64,000 nucleotides of DNA from Prinsepia uniflora. Lineage: Eukaryota; Streptophyta; Magnoliopsida; Rosales; Rosaceae. The notes under the pieces are model-generated. The model saw only the letters and a program-made list of their open reading frames with translations. It searched no databases and was not told the DNA's origin. Position numbers and translations under genes: made by a program. Shown piece after piece: positions 45,701-57,296 of the stretch (its first letter is position 1; each line of letters begins with the position of its first letter). The stretch covers positions 74,079,766 through 74,143,765 of the forward strand of contig CM064868.1 of NCBI GenBank assembly GCA_032719365.1. Reading direction: 5' to 3'.

Positions 45701-46388
45701 TTGCAAGTCATGCAGAGCTGACCCCTCTTCCTGGTATGACTGGAAACTCAGATCGGCCTTGGGCTGGCAGTGTCCTTGAAAATGTAAGTGTTATACTTAA
45801 GTACTTTAATGCTTTTCCTTTGATGGTTTAAATTAGGATATTATAAACGTAGTCTCTTTGTTATCAACCTTGCAGTAGATACTTTTTTATTTAATCATTC
45901 TTGGTTCTTTTGGTTTTGTCATGAAATTGGAAAATAATAACGGATGTAACCAATTACTAACTGTCCCTTTTATCGTGAGTCTTGTAGCTGGTTCCTTTGA
46001 CACGCTATACGTTTGACTGATGTTTCTATCATTTATTCAGGGTGAGGATGGAGCCCTTATGCCTAATGCTGTTGTTAATGATGTGCCACCTGATTTTGGA
46101 GAAGTTAAAGATCAGAAGTCTCACCTATCATTTGAAGAGCAGAAAACCGATTTTCCTTTTTCGGGTTCAGAAACCATGTTACCCTCGAGCTCTCGTATTC
46201 CTGCTTCAGAAACTGCATTGCCTACAGAGTCTCGTGTTCCAGTTTCGGAAACTGTGTCGCCTCCAAAGTCCAGTGTGCCTAATGCATCTCAAGAACCAGA
46301 TTCCACCACCAGGACTGCTTTCCCTTGGAACACAAGAAATCAAGGGAAGCGAAAACCTGGATCGTATAAGTGGAGCCGAAAATCCTAA
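42709..46388 (+). CDS. Uncharacterised plant protein, five coding exons, 507 aa
   Basis: Coding exons are 42709-43112, 44412-44695, 44780-44836, 45353-45783 and 46041-46388. All introns are GT-AG, and the reading phase (2, 1, 1, 0) carries over every junction, giving 507 codons plus TAA. Residues 1-134 are acidic and Ser-rich. Residues about 135-230 form the conserved core: a Lys-rich start, HWRKFIHPIMWRMKWLELRF, RKYDSALAKLD and FEGFTSERFDA, then the basic KRKKRKRVED, which looks like a nuclear localisation signal, and DITSFMSHHFLFSY. Residues about 275-310 (LEDILWKIEVVRSQVCQLKA) look like a coiled coil. The C-terminus has two or three SETxLPxxSRVPV-like repeats and a basic tail ending KWSRKS. 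I recall similar plant proteins of unknown function. A nuclear location is inferred. Confidence 0.88.
43801..44215 (+). repeat. Triplicated about 130-bp unit in intron 1
   Basis: The unit contains AAAACAATAGTCACCCTTAT, GGCTTGTATATCTAGTGACT and TTTCTCATTACCAATAATCA. It occurs at about 43808, 43957 and 44069. Copies 1 and 3 also share the CCCCCTTTTAATTATTTCT tail. It is a local duplication inside the 1.3-kb intron 1. Confidence 0.9.
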
Positions 46389-46866
46389 AGTTGGCTGGAT
46401 TAGGAGTGACGGTATTATTTCGTTATAATATCTTGTATATGCTGCTCATTGTGGTGTACATGCTTTCTCTTTCACACATGCAAATATGATATCAAATGTA
46501 CAGGCTAGATGCATATTTAGACAAAGCACACCCTACAATGGTGGAATACGAATATCTTGTTTGGTGTTTATGATTGATTGAATTGTGTCATGATACTGGG
46601 AAAACGATGCCCGTTTTATCGTCTTTGAAATAATTGGTTTGAAGTTTTTAGCTGCTCTAGACAGCAAGTTGAGTGTTGAATGCCATGGTTTACACAACCA
46701 TTTTGGGATCATCTGATTCAGAAAACAAACTAGATAATTTGTATTATACAGTAAACTTTACATGTAGGTTATGATAAGGTGCTATTCTTTTCCCCCCAAG
46801 AGAACTCTTCTGGAGTTCTTGACGGAAATGAGCGTCAACTGGGTAGCCGATGGCTCGAAAAAGACG

Positions 46867-48607
46867 TCAGGAGCTTTGATGATTTTGAGCTGGGGCACAT
46901 TCCCCCATGCGAACTCTTCTGGAGATCTGGAGATCTTTACTTGCTTCATTCTTCCTCGTCAACCTCTTAATTTCCTCTGCATGACTCCACCTTTTCTTTC
47001 TGGCATACAAGTTTCTCAGCATGACATAGTTTCCATCATTCCATGGCTCCAGCGTAATAGCGTTCTTTAAAACTTTGCTGGCTCTTGTGACATCTCCAGA
47101 ATGGCCACATGCAAAAAGAAAAGAACTCAAAATGATTCCAGTTGCATCGTAAGGCATGCTCTCAATCAATTTCTCGACTTCCTCCAAGCATCCCGCCCTG
47201 CCCAAAAGATCTACCATACAACCATAATGCTCAATCTGTGGGATAAGCCCAAAGCCCTCCATTGCTTTGAACCACCTTTTCCCTTTTTCTACCAAACCAC
47301 AATGGTTACAAGCAGACAAAACCCCAACAAAGGTTGTATTATTGGGCGTGAAGTGTCTGCACTGCATCTCTAAAAATACCTCCAGTGCCTCCTTTCCATG
47401 GCCATTGACTGCCAACCCATTAATCAAAGCATTCCAAGAAGCTGTTTCCTTTTCAGGCATCTTATCAAAAAGTCTTTTGGCTTCTCTAGTTTCACCGCAT
47501 TTTGAGTACACGTCAACCAGCGCAGTGCAGACATTGGTTACCTTATCAAGTTTCTTCTTTCGTGCCAGCTTGTGAACCCAACGGCCTAAATCCAAGGCAT
47601 CCAAATCTGAAATAGCTGGAAGAATGCTCACAACAGTTACCATCCAGTTCAAGCAATGTAGATGACTGCATTTCATGAAATAATTTCAAGGCTTCATTGG
47701 GCTGTTTGTTTTTACTATAACCCCCAATCATCACATTCCAAGAAATAAGATTTTTCTCCGGCATGACATCAAAGAGTGATCTAGCGGATTATACATCCCC
47801 ATAATGGCAGTAACCATACATCATACTGGTCCAAGATACCACATTTCTATCGGTCATCTCATCAAACAAAACTCGAGCGGAGCCCATATTTCCTAGTTTG
47901 ACATAACCATCAATCATGGTATTGAAGGCACCCGAGTCCTTGTCAGGCATTTGATCAAAAAGCCTCCTTGCATTACCCATGTCCCCTAACCTTGCATACC
48001 CACAAATAAGAGCCGTCCACGACACTCGACTTGTCTCCGTCATTTCATCGAAAAGCTTACTTGCACAACCCATCTTCCCAAACTTTGCATACATGTCGAC
48101 CAATGAGGTCGATACATACAAATCTAAGCACAACCCAACTTGATAACATGACAATGAAGCTGCTGTCCTTCCCAGACGGCCATATCCAAACCACACGACT
48201 CGGCCAAGGCTGTGAATGTGTAGCCATCGGGCTCGAATCCTGTTTCCTGCCTAAGGTTTCTATAAAAAGTGGAAGTTTCAGCGGATTGGCGCATATCCAT
48301 GTAGGCTCTGGTCATCGAGTTACAAAGAAATGGGTCATCTTTATTGAGTCTCCGATCGAAGACGCGGCGAGCGTGTCAAACCAGAGAAAGTGGGTTTTGA
48401 TGAGAGGCGAAAAGGGTGATAGAAGCGCAGGCTGTGATAAATTTGGTGAGGAGATTGACATTGGTTTCGAGGGAGTTTCGAAGCATGAAAGCATGGATTT
48501 GGAGAAGGGATTGTCTTGTTTTCGATTTCTGGAGAAGGCCCAGGCATTTTCTTTCTGTTGAGCTCCATTTCCATAGTTGCTCACTTGCTCCCTCATCACA
48601 CATCATT
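46867..48607 (-). pseudogene. PPR (pentatricopeptide repeat) protein pseudogene, PLS/E class
   Basis: Read 48607 to 46867, the sequence gives an N-terminus like CLGLLQKSKTRQSLLQIHAF, then PPR units (DLYVSTSLVDMYAKFGKMG, VSWTALICGYARLGDMGNA, AFNTMIDGYVKLGNMGSA, ISWNVMIGGYSKNKQPNEA, ASWNALINGLAVNGHGKEA) and an E-type C-terminus (PWNDGNYVMLRNLYA). PPR proteins bind RNA in organelles. The frame changes at about 48380, 48310, 48190 and 47670. A TAA stop lies at about 47788 in place of a residue between GDV and SARSLFD. There are no introns, as is usual for PPR genes. The order of repeats resembles the Arabidopsis PPR At2g44880 as I recall it. The 3' end lies about 480 bp from the convergent 507-aa gene. 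Confidence 0.88.
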
Positions 48608-49624
48608 CACTCAGATGCTTAGCCTCCCACAGGGGATTCTTCTGACTTACTGCATGAACAAATTAATGTGACATATATTCATTTCTTGCTACTCACCTTG
48701 CCTGGTGATCTATATTCATATTCTCAATTCATGGCAGCAACTCTTGTACGTGTTTTCTCATAATAATGATTTAAACTCTTTAGATCAACAAAGTTTGAAG
48801 TTTTCTCTACAAATTTCCGTATATTTATTCAGTCAATCTATTCATCGAGTTCTTTGCAACACAATAATGACTTAGTTCTCTGCAACAAAATAATGACTTA
48901 GTCGCACAATTTGATAGAACTTCCAGCAACCCATATCTACCACTGGTAAAATTTGGGAATAAGTACATAATTATTTGGTTTTTAATTTTGAGTTTTCAAT
49001 TTGTATCAAAATATATTAGTTGCCACTTGCGAGCCTGGAGGGGTTAGAAGAATCAAAATTTGGTTCATGGCGAGTAATATGGCCAGTAGCTGTAAACTCA
49101 TGGCGTGGTCAGATTCCTTAAGCTACTTTGTAAGTTGTTGGTTTACTCCATCTCCCCGGTGAGGTCTGAGCATCCAATATTGTGCATTATAAGTATGTTT
49201 CTCTAGTTAATATATATATTAGTGTCATGATCAAAATAGAAAAATCTATCAATTAGTGTCATGATCAAAATAGGAAAATCTATCAAAGTAGAACCAAACA
49301 AAATATTATGATACTCACTCTTGGACAAAAAACTTCAAAATTCCATGCGATTTAAGCAAAATTAATTAAAAATGACACGCTTCAAACTATCAAATAATTT
49401 AAAAACGATACTATGCAAGACATATAGATTATGACACAATATCCCTCTAGAAAATCTCACTAAGTACAACACCTGTAATAATGTGTCTTGTCTTCTCTGC
49501 GAAATCTCACCTAACTGAAAGTCATGTAACTTAATAGTAATAATTTTAACTGTGACACACCCACTTTAATATCTCAGATATTTCAACAACCTCGAAATTC
49601 TGGAACTTTGTTATAAACATTTTA
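48608..49624. other. Intergenic, small direct repeat only
   Basis: No gene is recognised. A unit of about 38 bp containing TTAGTGTCATGATCAAAATA occurs twice in tandem at about 49222-49295. Confidence 0.6.
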
Positions 49625-49805
49625 ATGGTCCAATCCCACCTTGACTAGTAGCAGATGTGAGTTCAAATGATTTGAGTGGTAAGGTGGACTTGAACATATT
49701 TCTTAAGCTGCAAAACCTCGCCAGCCCACGTAGGTATGTTTTATCAGAGAACAAATCAGACGAGCTAGTCTCCACTAGCATTATGAACACAAGCAGCTTA
49801 TTTGA
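49625..49805 (+). pseudogene. Leucine-rich-repeat receptor-like protein fragment
   Basis: About 180 bp match 52921-53100 of the receptor-like protein pseudogene downstream, including GGTCCAATCCCA, TTTCTTAAGCTGCAAA and ACTAGCATTATGAACA, with an internal deletion of about 40 bp. It is a detached and decayed piece of a related gene. Confidence 0.75.
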
Positions 49806-50394
49806 TTTGATTTTTTTTCTTATGATCAGAGGACAGTTTGTGTATTTGGTTCAGCTTTATGGGGCCAGCACTCACATTGCAATACATCCGGCGTTGTCCT
49901 GCTATTGTCTTAAGCAATTTAACGTTATAATAATTAGATCGAGAATTTATGTCCATGTGGGTGACCAAGAAATTTAACTTGTAATAGTTTTGAAATAGCG
50001 AGCTAGCAGACAACTTGATGAATAATGTGATTCATAGAATTGGAAAATTTTGTCAATCAATTTAAGAGTATTATTCTGGAATCTTGAAAACAAAGAACAT
50101 GGTATGGAAATGTGTGTGTGAGAAAGAAAAAGTCAGGTGAAGAATGTGAAAGTGAGAAGATGGTGCTCGTTTGCTTTTAAAAAACCTGTGCTCCGGCACA
50201 ATTATTATCGAACTATACATTACACGTTGGATAGTCGTTGCATGACATGCAAATGTATGGAAGTGCTACTGTACTATGAAGAATCCAGAGTCAACCAGAG
50301 TCAAGAGGAGGATAATGTTTACTCAAGTTTTGAGGTCTTTTTTTTTTTTAGGCCAAAATAGCTCTCTGTGCATGTATAGGAAGGGTGGGAAATT

Positions 50395-51310
50395 TGGGGA
50401 TGGGCGGAAATTGAGCGGGTGATCTATTCCGGCGACATCTGGAATATTGCCAGATGTGTCCTATTTGTGAATCATTTCCTGAAACCATTGATCATTTATT
50501 CCTATGCTGTCCCGGAGTGGTTTGTATTTGGTTTAGAGGCCTTCTAAACTACCAGATTGATGTTTCGCAAGTGTCCTCCTTTGAATGCTAGCTGCACACC
50601 ATTCTTTCTCATCCAGCGGGATTTGAGGGTAATCGAAATTGGATGACTTCTGTTATTACTTTCACTTACTGGGAAATCTGGAAGCACCGGTGTAAATTAA
50701 TATCTTTTTGAGGGCCAACCCTTCAATCCCAATATAATCATTCAGGCCATCTCCAGTTATGTCTCTGAGTTCTGGTCCTACTATGCTACGCCTCACCCTT
50801 GTCTTGGTATTTCGATCATTCCCCAGGTCGGCCTTATTTCCTGGAGTCCTCCCACGGACTCGACCGTAAAGATCAACTGTGATGCCTCTTGGGGACCCAG
50901 ATGTTCCTGCTGGGCTTGGGGCAATTATCAGAAACTCAGAGGGTGTGTTCTGCGGGGCTATTTGTGCGTCAAAGTGTTCTAGAAACGCCCTCATTGTTGA
51001 GGCGTGGGTCATTCTCTCTGGAGTTACTTTTGCCGGGGACCGAGGGTTCTGGGATGTTATTGTGGAGTCAGACTTTCAAACCCTGATTAAGTGTATCTTT
51101 GGAAGTATTGATCGTGGAAACTAGGAAGTCTTCCCCATCCTTTCTCAGCTCCGGTCACAGCGAGCCCATTTTGAGAATATCTGTTTTAGGTGGTCTCACC
51201 GGAATACAAATAATGTAGATGATACCTTAGCCACTCAAACTCGACAGAGAATGTGCAGAGAAGTATGGATCGACCGTCTTCCATCATTTTTAGTGCTTGT
51301 TTTAAACAAT
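50395..51310 (+). pseudogene. Non-LTR retrotransposon remnant: zinc-binding RT domain and RNase H
   Basis: At about 50440-50545 one frame reads CPICESFPETIDHLFLCCP, the zinc-binding region at the end of plant LINE-type reverse transcriptases. At about 50879-51124 another frame reads GLGAIIRNSEGVFCGAI, AEAW-like VEAWVILSG and DVIVESDFQTLI, the RNase H-like domain found in the same elements. A stop at 51122-51124 and further stops and frame changes break the sequence. The RT core is not seen. It could also be a captured RNase H-domain gene. Confidence 0.75.
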
Positions 51311-51319
51311 GATGGACTT

Positions 51320-52245
51320 TCATGTCCCTCTAGTTAAGTTTTCGTTTTTGCTGGGGCTAGTTGTGGACGTTTTATGGTATGCCATGCGTCTTTACTCCGA
51401 TTCTCACTTTGTATTGTTCTACTTTGCTTTCGTTTTTCTTCTGAATGAATTTTTACTTCCTGATCAAAAAAGAATCCCACCTATTTTCCAGTCTAACAAA
51501 GGAACCACAAATGAGAAAACAAGCAACCCACCTGAAAACGTCTGATCACTTCTCATTACCCACCCAAATACATACTTTCGTTTACAATAATAAATGAAAA
51601 TATCTGTAATATTTGTAATTTTTTGTTAATTTGTCTATATTTTAAGATTTTGATATTAAAATAAAAGGGAAATAATATCCACAATATTTTCGTGAACAAA
51701 TATGTATTTAAAAGTTTTGACATAAAAATAGAAAATAAGGAAAAAATTCCCCTCAATTTCCATGATATAAGTTGTCTTATGTAAATATTATTGAGTGTTT
51801 AAGTTTTTTTTTTCCTAATTTCATTCAAAATTCTCAAGATTTAGAATAAATTTAATATTTTTGTTGTTGAACTTGAACAATATTGGTATCAACATCAAAG
51901 TCGATATTTTTATAAATTTAATTATCAATATATTCGTGAAAATCGAAATTTTCATCCTTGTTCACAGCAGATTTCTGCTTACTCTTTCATTCTATTTACC
52001 TTGTTTTTCTTCATGTTGTGTGCTTCTTCTTTCTTCTTCTACTTTTTGCTGCGTAAGCATATTTTGCAATTGCACTTTTTCATTTCAAAGATTGGGATGG
52101 TTTTATAACTTTTATATCACCGTGTTCATTTTTTTTGTATTATTATTGGAAACATCATAACTACGAAATGTCCATAAGGCTTTGTCTGTTAATCTCACAA
52201 AAAAAAACATAATTGCTCGACTCCTTCAATAAATTGCTGTCTATT
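51320..52245. other. AT-rich intergenic, promoter side of RLP pseudogene
   Basis: Very AT-rich with many A and T runs. No coding sequence is recognised. Confidence 0.6.
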
Positions 52246-52248
52246 TAT

Positions 52249-52260
52249 CTATAAATAGCT
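52249..52260 (+). promoter_or_regulatory. TATA box upstream of RLP pseudogene
   Basis: TCTATAAATAGC lies 86-97 bp before the ATG at 52346, a normal distance for a plant promoter with a short leader. Confidence 0.6.
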
Positions 52261-52345
52261 CTCTTCAGTTTGCTCACTTGCATCCCTAGCTAATTAAGAG
52301 TCTAATCCACCAAAAAATATAAAAAAAACTCCCACCAAAACAAAT

Positions 52346-55027
52346 ATGGGGTTTTCCCTCACCATCGACAACTGGTTGTCTAAACTGGTCATTGTTCTGT
52401 TGTTACATTTTGTGGTGGGTTCTAATCTTTCTGTTTACTCTTTGGAGCAGCAGCAGCATTCACTTTGCCATGCCGAGGAGAGGTCTGTCTTGTTGAAAAT
52501 CTTTAACGCATCTACTTCGGATTTTCTAAACATCAAACCATCATGCAAGCCAGCTGAGTTAGGAGAAGCTGCTAGCCAACTGCTGCTCATGGTACGGGGT
52601 CACGTAATAGGCCTAGACATGCACGACTGCAACTTCTCAGGTTTGCTTCCATCTTCCATCGGTAATCTTAGGCACATCAGGATCTTGGACTTTTCATCTA
52701 ACAGATCTAATGGTTCAGTCCCTCCTTCAACTGAGTGCACTAACAACTCTTTCACTTGATGGTAATGAATTTACTGGCAACGTCCTGCCTTATTTAGGAA
52801 GCCTCACTAAACTCCAATACCAGTTGCTTGACGAACATTCTTTTACTGGTCATATCCCGTCTTCTTTTGGGAATCTTCACAAGCTTGTCTGCCTGTCTCT
52901 TTCTTATAACAATTTTAGTGGTCCAATTCCATCTTCTCTAGGTAACCTTAGCAGATTAAGAGCTCTAGTGCTTGATTCCAATCATCTGAGCGGTAGAGTC
53001 GACTTTAACATGTTTCTTAAGCTGCAAAGCCTCACCGACCTATTTTTATTAGACAACAATTTGGAAGTACTTATCAATGACGACACTAGCCTTATGAACG
53101 AAACTGTTCCACAGTTTGAGTGGCTATATCTGAGCTCGTGCAACATAAGAAAGTTCCCCAATTTCTTCAGATATCAGCAAAAACTGTAGTCTTTGTGGCT
53201 GGATACAAATCAAATACAAGGCCAAGTCACGAAATGGATTTGGAACATGAGCACACAAACCTTGGTTTGCCTGTCCATTGAAGATAACTTCCTTTCCGGT
53301 TTTGAGCAACCTCCGTCTCCATTTGTCCTTCCTTAGAAGAAATTAGGGGCTTTATATCTTGGATCTAACATTCTTCAAGGACCTCCACCATCCATTTGCA
53401 ATTCGACTTCTCTTGACTGGCTTGATTTGTCAAATAACAAGTTCAGTGGCAAGCTTCCGCAGTGTGTCAATAATCTGAAATATTTAGAACTTGAAAACAA
53501 CTGTTTCTACGACATCATTCCCCAAACATGCAAGAATTGAAGCAGTATGGTCAAGATTGATGTGAGTTATAACCAGTTGCAGGGGCAATTGTCAACACCA
53601 GCTTCCCCAAACCTTATAATCTATAACACGTCAAACAACTAGTTAAGTGGAGAAATTTCACCACTCATTTGCAATCTGACTTCTCTTCAGTTGCATGATT
53701 TCTCAAATAACAAGTTAAGTGGCAATCTTCCGCAGTGTCTCGGAAACATTTCTAATGATCTGCGAGTTTTAAAGCTTGGAAACAACTCTTTCCACGGTGC
53801 TCGTGATTGATGTGAACCATAACCACTTTCAGGGGCAATTACCAATACCAACTTGTCTTGTAGTCTATACCACGTCAAACAACATGTTGAGTGGAGAAAT
53901 TTCACCACTCATTTGCAATCAGAATTCTCTTCAGTTGCTTGATTTATCGAATAACAAGTTGAGTGGCAAGCTTCCGCAGTGTCTCAGAATTTTTTTTGAT
54001 GATCTGCAAGTTTTAGACCTTGGAAACAACTCTTTCCACGACATCCTTCCTCAAACATACAAGAATGGAAGCAGTATGATCATGGTTGATGTGAGTCATA
54101 ACCAATTGCAAGGGCAATTACCAAGATCATTGGTAAGCTGTGTGAAGCTTCAGTTTCTTGTTCTCTCAAACAACGACTTCATTGATGTTTTTCCCTTTTG
54201 GTTGGAGACGCTACCTGAGTTAATACTTTTGGCCATAAACCATAATAGCTTCCATGGTGGTCTGATTGGGAAAAACCCCATAACGATTAATAATGGCTAT
54301 TTCCCCGCATTGCATAATCTTTATTTGTCTTCCAATAATTTCACTGGTGAATTCCCATCTAAGCATATATTCTCTGGGCTTCCCATGAGACGAAGACTCT
54401 AAAAGAAGATAGCTAAAATAAAAAAGAATGTGATTCGTGTTCACCCACATGATACAGATTATGGATACATGGAACGTGGAATTTCTTTAACACCTAATGG
54501 TATGCTCAGTATTTCCAGTGCTCATTGTGGATAACAAATAAAGGTATTGACACACACTTTGAGAAGATTTTCAAGGATTTCGTAGCCATAGATCTCTCAA
54601 GCAACAACCTTGAAGGGAAGATTCCTGATTTCATTGGGGACCTAATAGGAGTTCGTGCGCTCAACATCCCTTGAGCATTTCAATGTATCTCACAACAATC
54701 TCACTGGTCGTATACCCTACTTTAGCCAACTTACTACATTCGACATCACTTCTTATGATAATAACTCGGGTTTGTGTGGAGATCCATTGTCAAACAAATG
54801 CGGCAATCTTACTTCATCCAAAGAAGAAAAGGACGCAGGCTCAGCTGGAATATTTGATTTCGATTGGAAGTTTGTTTTGGCAGGGTGCATAAGTGGGTTT
54901 GTAGACTTGTAGTGGGAGTGGTTCTTGCAGATGTGGCCATCACAAAGAGGCAAGACTGGTTTCTTAAGGTTGTTGGATTGATGGGAGAAATGATAAACAA
55001 AAGGAAGCGTGGCGGCCGCAGAAATTG
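52346..55027 (+). pseudogene. Receptor-like protein (LRR-RLP, Cf-type) pseudogene
   Basis: The ATG at 52346 begins a hydrophobic signal peptide (LSKLVIVLLLHFVVGS), followed by a cap domain starting CHAEERSVLLKIFN. Leucine-rich repeats of the extracellular plant type follow (xxLxLxxNxxxGxIPSSxGNL). The C-terminal part has LEHFNVSHNNLTGRIP, NNSGLCGDPLSNKCGN, an acidic spacer and FDFDWKFVLAGCISG, the start of the transmembrane helix. Such proteins sit in the plasma membrane without a kinase and act in immunity or development. Disruptions include frame changes near 52740, 54370-54660 and 54905 and stops at about 53187, 53538 and 53641. Three similar LRR blocks lie at about 53385, 53650 and 53890. 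No intron is needed, which is normal for this family. Confidence 0.9.
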
Positions 55028-55029
55028 AA

Positions 55030-55679
55030 TTTCTATCTACGTTTTGCATCTATTAACTATGTTTGTCTTTATTACCAATTGGGTTTATATTTTGACATTT
55101 GAAGTCGCTGAGGTCTCTTTTAGGGCATGTGTTGATGAACAACGTACTTCAAAATATTATGAGGTTTGAGGCAATATTATTAAGATATGTATTATGTGCT
55201 ACAAATAATTAATAGTGGTATATAGCTACTTGAGGAACCAGAAATCGAGCACATGAACCACATGAATGTAACACATTTACTAAAGGGATTGCCAAAATAA
55301 CACATATATATATAAATGTATTACTTAAAAATCGCTCTAAATGCATTGTATCTAATAATTTGAAATCTTTCAATACTCTGAAGTTCCTCATTTTTAATTA
55401 TTTTAGTCTACATACTTGGTACTTAAAAGTACATTATCCAAATAGTCTTAAAGTTTGGAAGACTTATTTCTCTTACTGAGGGACTCCACCTTGAAAAAAC
55501 CAACAAAGTGGTGGATAATGAGAATTTGTGGACTAACTCAGGACTCATTGTGACACAATAATTAGACATACAAAAAGAAAATACATACTAAAAAATGAAT
55601 CAACAATATATGCACATCCATCACTGCAGCACACATCCAATAGGTGGGTCGCATATGGATCAAATCAAAATAAGCGTAC

Positions 55680-55713
<34 letters not shown>

Positions 55714-56155
55714 ACCACACAAATTATTGGATGTTTTTTAGAAGAAACTTAGTTTTTGCCAAATGGGGTCTATCTAGTTGATGAGAGCCTTAACTTATAG
55801 ACTAGTGGGGTTGCAAATTTGAACTCCAACTTCATTGTATTGTGTATATGAAACTAAACCTTTTCATTTTATACACTGAAATTACTTATGTTCCACTGTG
55901 CAGTACGTGTGCACCCTATGTTACAAACGTTATCCCACTTAATAGTATCTCCGTCTCCTCCCAATCCACCCTATGATTTGATTTCTAACACATGTTAGCA
56001 ATTTTAAGAGATTGGATGAACAGAGTAGCAGTAGTGATATTAAGTGGCACATACTGAGAGTACATTTCATGTAACAAGTCTACTTTTAGGGTAAACTTTA
56101 GTTTCGGAGTACATTTCATGCAATAAACCCAATTCTAATTTGGGGTTCTCAGATA
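55030..56155. other. AT-rich intergenic with poly-T run
   Basis: A run of 26 T lies at 55681-55706, followed by A residues. No gene or clear element is seen. Sequence around 55740-55860 reads like an old retroelement end but lacks LTR features. Confidence 0.5.
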
Positions 56156-56159
56156 TTGG

Positions 56160-56640
56160 CTCTTCCAATTCATTTTCCATAGAAACAAGCCTATGAATTT
56201 ACTAATGACTAAATGCGGCCCAAAATTTAAAACTGTAGCCATGGTAGGAGAGTACCTGATGTTAGTCCTAGCCTACGTAGGAACCCAAGTCCCTTCCCAT
56301 TTTTTTTTTAAAAAAAAGAAAAGAAAAGCAAACACTGGGTATTTTGATGTTGAATCCAGTCATGTATAGAAGAAACTATGAACTGTTTTCCTTTTCCTAG
56401 CCTAATTTGGAGTCATTTTTCATAGACACAAGCCTATGAATGTATTAATTACTAAATGGAGCCCAAAATTTAAAACCCTAGCCATGTTAGGAGAGGTCCT
56501 TGACGTTTTCTAGCCTACGTAGGAATCAAGTCCCATCAGTATTTGGAAAGAAACGAACACTGGATATGTTGATGTTGAATCCAGTCATGGGTAGGAGAAA
56601 CTATTAATAGTTTTCCTTTTCCTAGCCTAATTAGGAGTTA
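56160..56640 (+). repeat. Tandem duplication upstream of eIF5A
   Basis: A unit of about 240 bp occurs twice (about 56160-56405 and 56406-56640). It contains AGACACAAGCCTATGAATGT-like wording, GCCCAAAATTTAAAAC, TAGCCTACGTAGGAA and TGTTGATGTTGAATCCAGTC. The copies differ at many sites and by small indels. It ends less than 70 bp before the TATA box of eIF5A. Confidence 0.85.
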
Positions 56641-56703
56641 TTTAATTTTTAATTTGGCGTAGAGTAAATAAACTAAAACCCCATCAAACAAGGAAATTAT
56701 GCC

Positions 56704-56713
56704 TATATATAAT
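56704..56713 (+). promoter_or_regulatory. TATA box of eIF5A retrogene
   Basis: TATATATAAT lies about 95 bp before the ATG at 56808. A C/A-rich leader follows. Confidence 0.6.
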
Positions 56714-56807
56714 ACACACGACACAATAGTCAGTTCCTCATCAAAGCCTTACGACGAGCAAAACAAACAACTTCCAAACCAGAGAATTGAAAACAGAGAC
56801 AAGAAGA

Positions 56808-57296
56808 ATGTCAGACGCGGAACTGCAGTTCGAATCCCGGGCCGATGCCGGTGCATCTAAGACGTACCCACAGCAAGCAAGTAGCATTCGCAAGAATGGC
56901 TACATTGTGATTAAGGATCGTCCATGCAGGGTTGTGGAGGTATCAACCTCGAAAACTGGCAAGCATGGACATGCCAAGTGCCACTTCACAGCCGTCGATA
57001 TCTTCACGTCAAGAAAGGTTGATGACATTGTCCCTTCCTCCCACAACTGCGATGTTCCGCACGTGACTCGTGCGGAATACCAGTTGATCGACATATCTGA
57101 AGATGGATTTGTGAGCCTTCTAACAGACAACGGCAACATCAAGGACGATTTGAGGCTTCCCAGCGATTATAATTTGATGAAACAGATTGAAGATGGGTTT
57201 GCAGAGGGCAAGGAGTTTATTGTCACTGTCCAGACTGCCATGGGAGAAGAGCAAATTATTTCTGTCAAGGACATCAATGCTGGATCTAAGAATTAA
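56808..57296 (+). CDS. eIF5A: Eukaryotic translation initiation factor 5A, intronless retrogene, 162 aa
   Basis: eIF5A binds the ribosome and promotes peptide-bond formation at difficult sequences. It needs hypusine on one lysine. The start is the ATG at 56808 (MSDAE...), as in the family; an in-frame ATG at 56787 adds seven atypical residues. The hypusine loop STSKTGKHGHAK is perfect, with the modified lysine at residue 52. The N-terminal SH3-like domain (NGYIVIKDRPCRVVEV) and the C-terminal OB-fold domain are complete. The length of 162 aa is close to the plant norm of about 160. Plant eIF5A genes usually have several introns; this one has none and is followed by A-rich tracts at 57415-57440, so it is probably a retrocopy. 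The intact frame and nearby TATA box suggest it may be expressed. Confidence 0.93.
   Translation: MSDAELQFESRADAGASKTYPQQASSIRKNGYIVIKDRPCRVVEVSTSKTGKHGHAKCHFTAVDIFTSRKVDDIVPSSHNCDVPHVTRAEYQLIDISEDGFVSLLTDNGNIKDDLRLPSDYNLMKQIEDGFAEGKEFIVTVQTAMGEEQIISVKDINAGSKN

Noticed and set aside
46867..47676. A functional short PPR gene of 269 aa
   Set aside because: The repeats continue upstream in other frames with a stop and frame changes, so it is the tail of a longer broken gene.
56787..56807. Upstream ATG for eIF5A
   Set aside because: It would add seven residues not typical of eIF5A, whose conserved start MSD is at 56808.
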